From positions 9,841,501-9,905,500 of the forward strand of contig NZ_CP086136.1 of assembly GCF_017565645.3 (NCBI RefSeq): DNA of 64,000 nucleotides. The letters run 5' to 3'. The stretch is from Bradyrhizobium barranii subsp. barranii. GTDB lineage: Bacteria; Pseudomonadota; Alphaproteobacteria; Rhizobiales; Xanthobacteraceae. The notes beneath the pieces were generated by a model that saw only the letters and a program-made list of their open reading frames with translations, made no database searches and had not been told where the DNA came from. Shown in pieces: positions 60,404 to 64,000 of this stretch (its first letter is position 1; each line of letters begins with the position of its first letter). The position numbers and the translations under genes are program-made.

Positions 60404-61660
60404 CTACTTCGCCCACTCGCCCTTGCGGAACACCGGCACCTTGCTGCCGTCGGCGAGAATGCCGTCGATGTCGGTCTCGGCAGAACCGATCATCCAGTCG
60501 ATATGGATCAGGCTCTGGTTGCCGCCTTGCGCGGCGATCTGCTGCGGCGTCAGCTGCGCGCCGTTGACGAAGCATTTCGAATAGCACTGGCCGAGCGCGA
60601 TGTGCGAGGCCGCGTTCTCGTCGAACAGCGTGTTGTAGAACAACAGCCCGCTCTGCGAGATCGGCGAGGAATGCGGCACCAGTGCCACCTCGCCGAGACG
60701 CCGCGCGCCTTCGTCGGTGTCGAGCACCTTGTTCAGCACCTCCGCGCCGCGCGAGGCCTTGGCATCGACGATCCTGCCGTCCTCGAAGCGCACCGCGATG
60801 TTATCGATCAGCGTGCCCTGGTAGGACAGCGGCTTCGAGCTCACGACATGACCAAAGACGCGCCGGCAATGCGGCGTGGTGAAAACCTCTTCGGTCGGGA
60901 TATTGGCGTTGCAACTGATGCCGTTCTTGGACAGCGAGGCGCCGCCCTCCCACTCGTGTCCGTCGGCAAGCCCGATGGAGAGGTCGATGCCGGGACCTGA
61001 ATATTGCAGCGCACGAAAGCGCTGGCCGTTGAGCCAGTTGGTGCGCTCGCGCAGCACCGCGTTGTGGCTCGCCCAATTGCCTATCGCATCCTCGCGGTCG
61101 ACGCGGGAGGCCGCGAAGATCGCGTCTGCCAGCTTGCCGATCGCAACGTCCTCGGGATCATCAGGGAAGACCTGCTTGGCCCATGACGGGCTCGGATAGG
61201 CGATGATGTTCCAGTTGGTGTCGAAATTGACGATTTTTTCCAGCGCCGGCTGATAGGCTATCGAATTGGCCTTGCTGGCGCGCGCCACCTTGGAAGGATC
61301 TTCGCCGGACAGCAGCATCGGATTGTCGCCGACGATGGCGAGCCGCGCGGTGTTGTCGGAGAACGCCTTGGCCATGCCCTCATAGAGCCAGTTGGCGGCA
61401 CGATCGAAGCTGTTGTCCTGGCCGTGGCGGTAGCGCGCCAGCGTCATCTCCTCATCCGACAGGATCGGCGTCACGATACCGGCGCCGGCCTTGTAGGCGT
61501 GCACGGCGATCCGCCGCACCAGCGGCAGCGCGATCGCGGGCGCCGTCAAGAGCAGATCCTGTCCCGGCCGCAAGCCCAGGCCCACCTTCACCGCCACCTC
61601 GGCCAGCCGGTCGAGTTTCACGGGATCGATGGGAACGGCGGAATTGCGGTGATCAATCAT
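60404..61660 (-). CDS. M29 family aminopeptidase
   Basis: 418 residues. Matches the thermophilic aminopeptidase (AmpS/AmpT, peptidase M29) layout: the N-terminal domain has LRPGQDLLLTAPAIALPLVRRIAVHAYKAGA. The C-terminal metal-binding half has NIPTEEVFTTPHCRRVFG (about 246-263), NKVLDTDEGARRLGEVALVPHSSPI (about 307-331), LFDENAASHIALGQ and SLIHIDWMIGS. These supply the Glu, His and Asp ligands for two metal ions. It removes N-terminal amino acids from peptides. It is on the same strand as the lyase gene at 61773, 112 bases apart. Confidence 0.93.
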   Translation of the reverse strand: MIDHRNSAVPIDPVKLDRLAEVAVKVGLGLRPGQDLLLTAPAIALPLVRRIAVHAYKAGAGIVTPILSDEEMTLARYRHGQDNSFDRAANWLYEGMAKAFSDNTARLAIVGDNPMLLSGEDPSKVARASKANSIAYQPALEKIVNFDTNWNIIAYPSPSWAKQVFPDDPEDVAIGKLADAIFAASRVDREDAIGNWASHNAVLRERTNWLNGQRFRALQYSGPGIDLSIGLADGHEWEGGASLSKNGISCNANIPTEEVFTTPHCRRVFGHVVSSKPLSYQGTLIDNIAVRFEDGRIVDAKASRGAEVLNKVLDTDEGARRLGEVALVPHSSPISQSGLLFYNTLFDENAASHIALGQCYSKCFVNGAQLTPQQIAAQGGNQSLIHIDWMIGSAETDIDGILADGSKVPVFRKGEWAK

Positions 61661-61772
61661 GCGGGGTCCTCTGCCGAAGCTCTCTCGTTCAATCTAAGTC
61701 TAGCATCGCAAGGCGCAAGTGCGCGAGCGCCTTGCGACACGGAGAGATACGGAGTTTCGCGCATTTTGGTTT

Positions 61773-63134
61773 TCAACGCGTTGCCGATTTCAGCACCCGG
61801 TCGACCATGGCAGGCGCAAGGCCGAGGTAATTTTTCGGTGAAGTCAGCGCTTCGATCGTGGCACGGTCGATCCTGACGGAGACGCGGGCGTCGGACGAGA
61901 GCGCGTCCGCCAATGTCAGACCCTTCTCATTGGCGAGCCGGCAGGCATCATAGACCACGTCATGCGCCTCCTGCCGCCCGATCTGCGGCGCCAGCCCCAT
62001 CATGACCGCTTCGGCCACGATCAGGCCGCGGCTGATGGCGAGATTGTCGTTCATCTTCCTTTCATCGACGATGAGGCCTGCTAGCGCAAACTTCGCCTGG
62101 TGCAGCGCGCCGGCGGTCAGCACGAAGCTTTCCGGGATCGCCATCCATTCGGCATGCCAGGGCCCGGTGGCGCGCTCGAAATCCTGCACCATCGCATCCA
62201 GCATCAGACCGGCATGCTGGCGCACCGCCTTGGACGCCGCGAGCATCAGCTCCGAGGAGATCGGGTTGCGCTTCTGCGGCATGGTCGAGGAGGCGCCGCG
62301 GCCCTTGACGAAGGGCTCGTAGACCTCGGCGAACTCGGTCGAGGCCATGATCATGATGTCGAGTGCGATCTTGCCGAGCGAGCCTGTGACCAGCGCGAGG
62401 AAATTCACGGCCTCGGCAAAGCCGTCGCGCGCGACGTGCCAGGTCGAGGCGGGAACGCCGAGCTCGAGCTCGGCGCAGAGCGCCTCCTGCACCTCGAACC
62501 CCTTGCCGCCGAGCGAGGCCAGCGTTCCGGCGGCGCCGGCGAACTGTCCGACCAGCACGCGCGGCTTCAATTGCACGAGCCGCTCGGCGTGGCGGTCGAA
62601 CATCGCGAGCCAGATCGCGGTCTTGTAGCCGAACGTTACCGGCAGCGCCTGCTGGAGATGGGTGCGCCCGGCCATCGGCGTGTCGCGGTAGCGCTTCGAG
62701 AGGTCCGCGAGGATGTTTCGCAGCTCGGCGATGTCGCGCTCGACGATCCCGAGCGCGGAGCGCAATTGCAGCACCACCGCGGTATCCATGATGTCCTGCG
62801 TGGTCGCACCCCAATGCACGTAGCGGCCGGCCTCGCCGCACTGCTTCACCATCTGATGCACCAGCGGCAGGATCGGATAGCCGACGATGTCGGTCTCCTG
62901 CCGCAGCAGATCGAAATCGAATGCGGCGACGTCGGTCCGCGCCGCGATCTGGTCGGCGGCTTCCTGCGGGATCACGCCGCACTTCGCCTCCGCCTTCGCC
63001 AGCGCCACCTCGACCTCGGCATAGCGCGCCACCAGCGCGACATCGGAGAACACCTCGCGCATCTCGGGCGTGCCGAAGGCGTCGCGGAACAGCATGGAAT
63101 CGAGCACGGTCGTCGAGGCGGGAAAAGCGGGCAT
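61773..63134 (-). CDS. Fumarase/aspartase-superfamily lyase, PcaB-like
   Basis: 453 residues from MPAFPASTTVLDS (63134); the upstream open frame is intergenic. The class II signature is GASSTMPQKRNPIS (about 280-293), with the earlier catalytic regions DIVGYPILPLVHQM and GRYVHWGATTQDIMDTA (about 100-117) and HLQQALPVTFGYK. The length and the C-terminal shape (KNYLGLAPAMVDRVL) fit 3-carboxy-cis,cis-muconate cycloisomerase and the adenylosuccinate-lyase-like relatives rather than PurB. No other pca genes are in the window, so the substrate is uncertain. Confidence 0.9.
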   Translation of the reverse strand: MPAFPASTTVLDSMLFRDAFGTPEMREVFSDVALVARYAEVEVALAKAEAKCGVIPQEAADQIAARTDVAAFDFDLLRQETDIVGYPILPLVHQMVKQCGEAGRYVHWGATTQDIMDTAVVLQLRSALGIVERDIAELRNILADLSKRYRDTPMAGRTHLQQALPVTFGYKTAIWLAMFDRHAERLVQLKPRVLVGQFAGAAGTLASLGGKGFEVQEALCAELELGVPASTWHVARDGFAEAVNFLALVTGSLGKIALDIMIMASTEFAEVYEPFVKGRGASSTMPQKRNPISSELMLAASKAVRQHAGLMLDAMVQDFERATGPWHAEWMAIPESFVLTAGALHQAKFALAGLIVDERKMNDNLAISRGLIVAEAVMMGLAPQIGRQEAHDVVYDACRLANEKGLTLADALSSDARVSVRIDRATIEALTSPKNYLGLAPAMVDRVLKSATR

Positions 63135-63619
63135 GGGCGTTTCTTTATGGTTTGCGTTTGTGTGAGAGCAACTTACGCGGACCGCGCTGTTCGGCAATGG
63201 ACATTCATGGCTCGCCACACATTCGATGCCGTACGACGACATTACGACGGCGCATCGCTCCATCACCCCGTCATCCTGAGATGCGAAGCGTGCGATGCGT
63301 AGCGGCGCACGAAGGGCCTCGAAGTGATGAACGGCCGCGATGTAGCCGGGCCGTCGCCCTTCGAGGGCCGTGACAAGGCGGCCACTTCAGGGTGACGGGG
63401 ATAGATTGTGCGCGCGGCAAGATCGGGCTATGTGCGCAGCCCGCGACAGTCCACCAGACCCGCCACATTCTCATTCAAGTTGCATTCCTATCCGAAAACG
63501 GCATAGCAGCCATCACGCGATCGTGGTGAACCCGGCAGGCCGCTCAGCGGACTCACAGTCTTAGAGTCGAAATCCATTCTGATTTCATCATTGCCTGATG
63601 TCATTGCGAGGGTTGAGTT
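63135..63619. other. Intergenic region with palindromic repeat
   Basis: About 485 bases with no supported gene. The central part (63266-63400) is a dispersed palindromic repeat, listed separately. The rest should contain the divergent promoters of the lyase and the winged-helix gene; no boxes could be assigned. Confidence 0.6.
63266..63400. repeat. Palindromic repeat, CCGTCATCCTGAG family
   Basis: Begins CCCCGTCATCCTGAG and ends CTTCAGGGTGACGGGG, near-perfect inverse ends, with inner GAAGGGCCTCGAAG and CGCCCTTCGAGGGCC pieces. A common style of rhizobial intergenic element. Confidence 0.75.
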
Positions 63620-64000
63620 TTGGACGTGCAGTTTATGTTCCGGGACCACCTTCTCGACACCGACCGGCGCGAGCTGAGCTGCGAGCAGGTTCCCGTGGCC
63701 GTGGAGCCGCAGGTCTTCGACCTCGTCGTCCACCTCATGGAGAACCGCGACCGGGTGGTCAGCAAGGATGAGCTGATCGACAAGATCTGGCACGGGCGCA
63801 GCGTCTCCGAATCCACCCTGACCAGCCGGATCAACGCGGCGCGCAAGGCGATCGGCGACAGCGGCGCGAACCAGCATCGCGCGCAAGGGCTTTCGTTTCG
63901 TCGGCGCTGTCCAGACGCAGCGCGGCGCGGCCTTGCCGGAGCCGGGCCGTGTCGCCCAGGCGCCGCAGGCGGCGCTCGCGCTGCCCGACCGTCCCGCGAT
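63620..64000 (+). CDS. Winged-helix regulator, N-terminal part, probably frameshifted
   Basis: The frame starts at a TTG (63620), GTG (63626) or ATG (63635); the alternatives are equally plausible. It encodes an OmpR/PhoB-type winged helix (VEPQVFDLVVHLMENRDRVVSKDELIDKIWHGRSVSESTLTSRINAARKAIGDSGANQ). Relatives continue with RLIRT then ARKGFRFVG. Here the frame goes on as HRAQG, while the expected IARKGFRFVGAVQTQ follows at 63876 in another frame. Loss of about 14 bases between CAG and ATC would explain it. Proteins of this type in this group often carry a C-terminal cyclase or hydrolase domain, which lies outside the window. Confidence 0.7.
   Translation, partial: MDVQFMFRDHLLDTDRRELSCEQVPVAVEPQVFDLVVHLMENRDRVVSKDELIDKIWHGRSVSESTLTSRINAARKAIGDSGANQHRAQGLSFRRRCPDAARRGLAGAGPCRPGAAGGARAARPSRD

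Overview
The window looks like a chromosomal segment of a GC-rich alphaproteobacterium, most likely Bradyrhizobium or a close relative. This is inferred from the protein styles (many ABC uptake systems, acyl-CoA enzymes, amidohydrolases, a PrsDE-like type I exporter) and from several families of palindromic intergenic repeats of the kind common in that group. No rRNA, tRNA or CRISPR array was recognised.

Layout. 0-13 kb: catabolic genes (partial acyl-CoA dehydrogenase, two SDR enzymes, a crotonase, two LysR regulators, a GNAT, a DUF1127 protein, an MHS-type transporter) and a three-gene operon of two paralogous amidohydrolases plus a Rieske ferredoxin. 11-16 kb: a CinA-like amidohydrolase, a secreted alpha/beta hydrolase with a probable frameshift, small envelope proteins and AMP nucleosidase. 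16-20 kb: a type I secretion adaptor and ABC exporter, then a GlsB/YeaQ membrane protein. 20-28 kb: a peptide-type ABC operon that also encodes an amidase and a small AtzG-like protein, with a divergent, frameshifted second binding protein. 30-41 kb: a CHASE2 adenylate/guanylate cyclase, a 2273-residue FecR/VCBS type I secreted protein, an IS630 insertion and a LapG-like cysteine protease. 41-51 kb: an AraC regulator, an LprI-like secreted protein, and a liv-type ABC operon containing an acyl-CoA synthetase. 51-58 kb: an ABC-2 exporter pair, a metallo-hydrolase, and an IS21 element that splits a small gene. 58-64 kb: an amidohydrolase, a cupin, an unknown protein, an M29 aminopeptidase, a fumarase/PcaB-family lyase, and the start of a winged-helix protein that looks frameshifted.

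The most interesting candidate system is the set spread over 16-41 kb: exporter, giant repeat protein with an N-terminal FecR-like domain, co-oriented CHASE2 cyclase, and a BTLCP (LapG-type) protease divergent from the giant gene but now separated from it by an IS630 copy. It could be a surface protein whose export, retention or release is tied to nucleotide signalling. The parts are visible in the sequence; the functional link is inference. The window also shows decay: one IS-split gene that can be rebuilt exactly, and three likely frameshifts. Those three need read-level checking, because assembly error would look the same.
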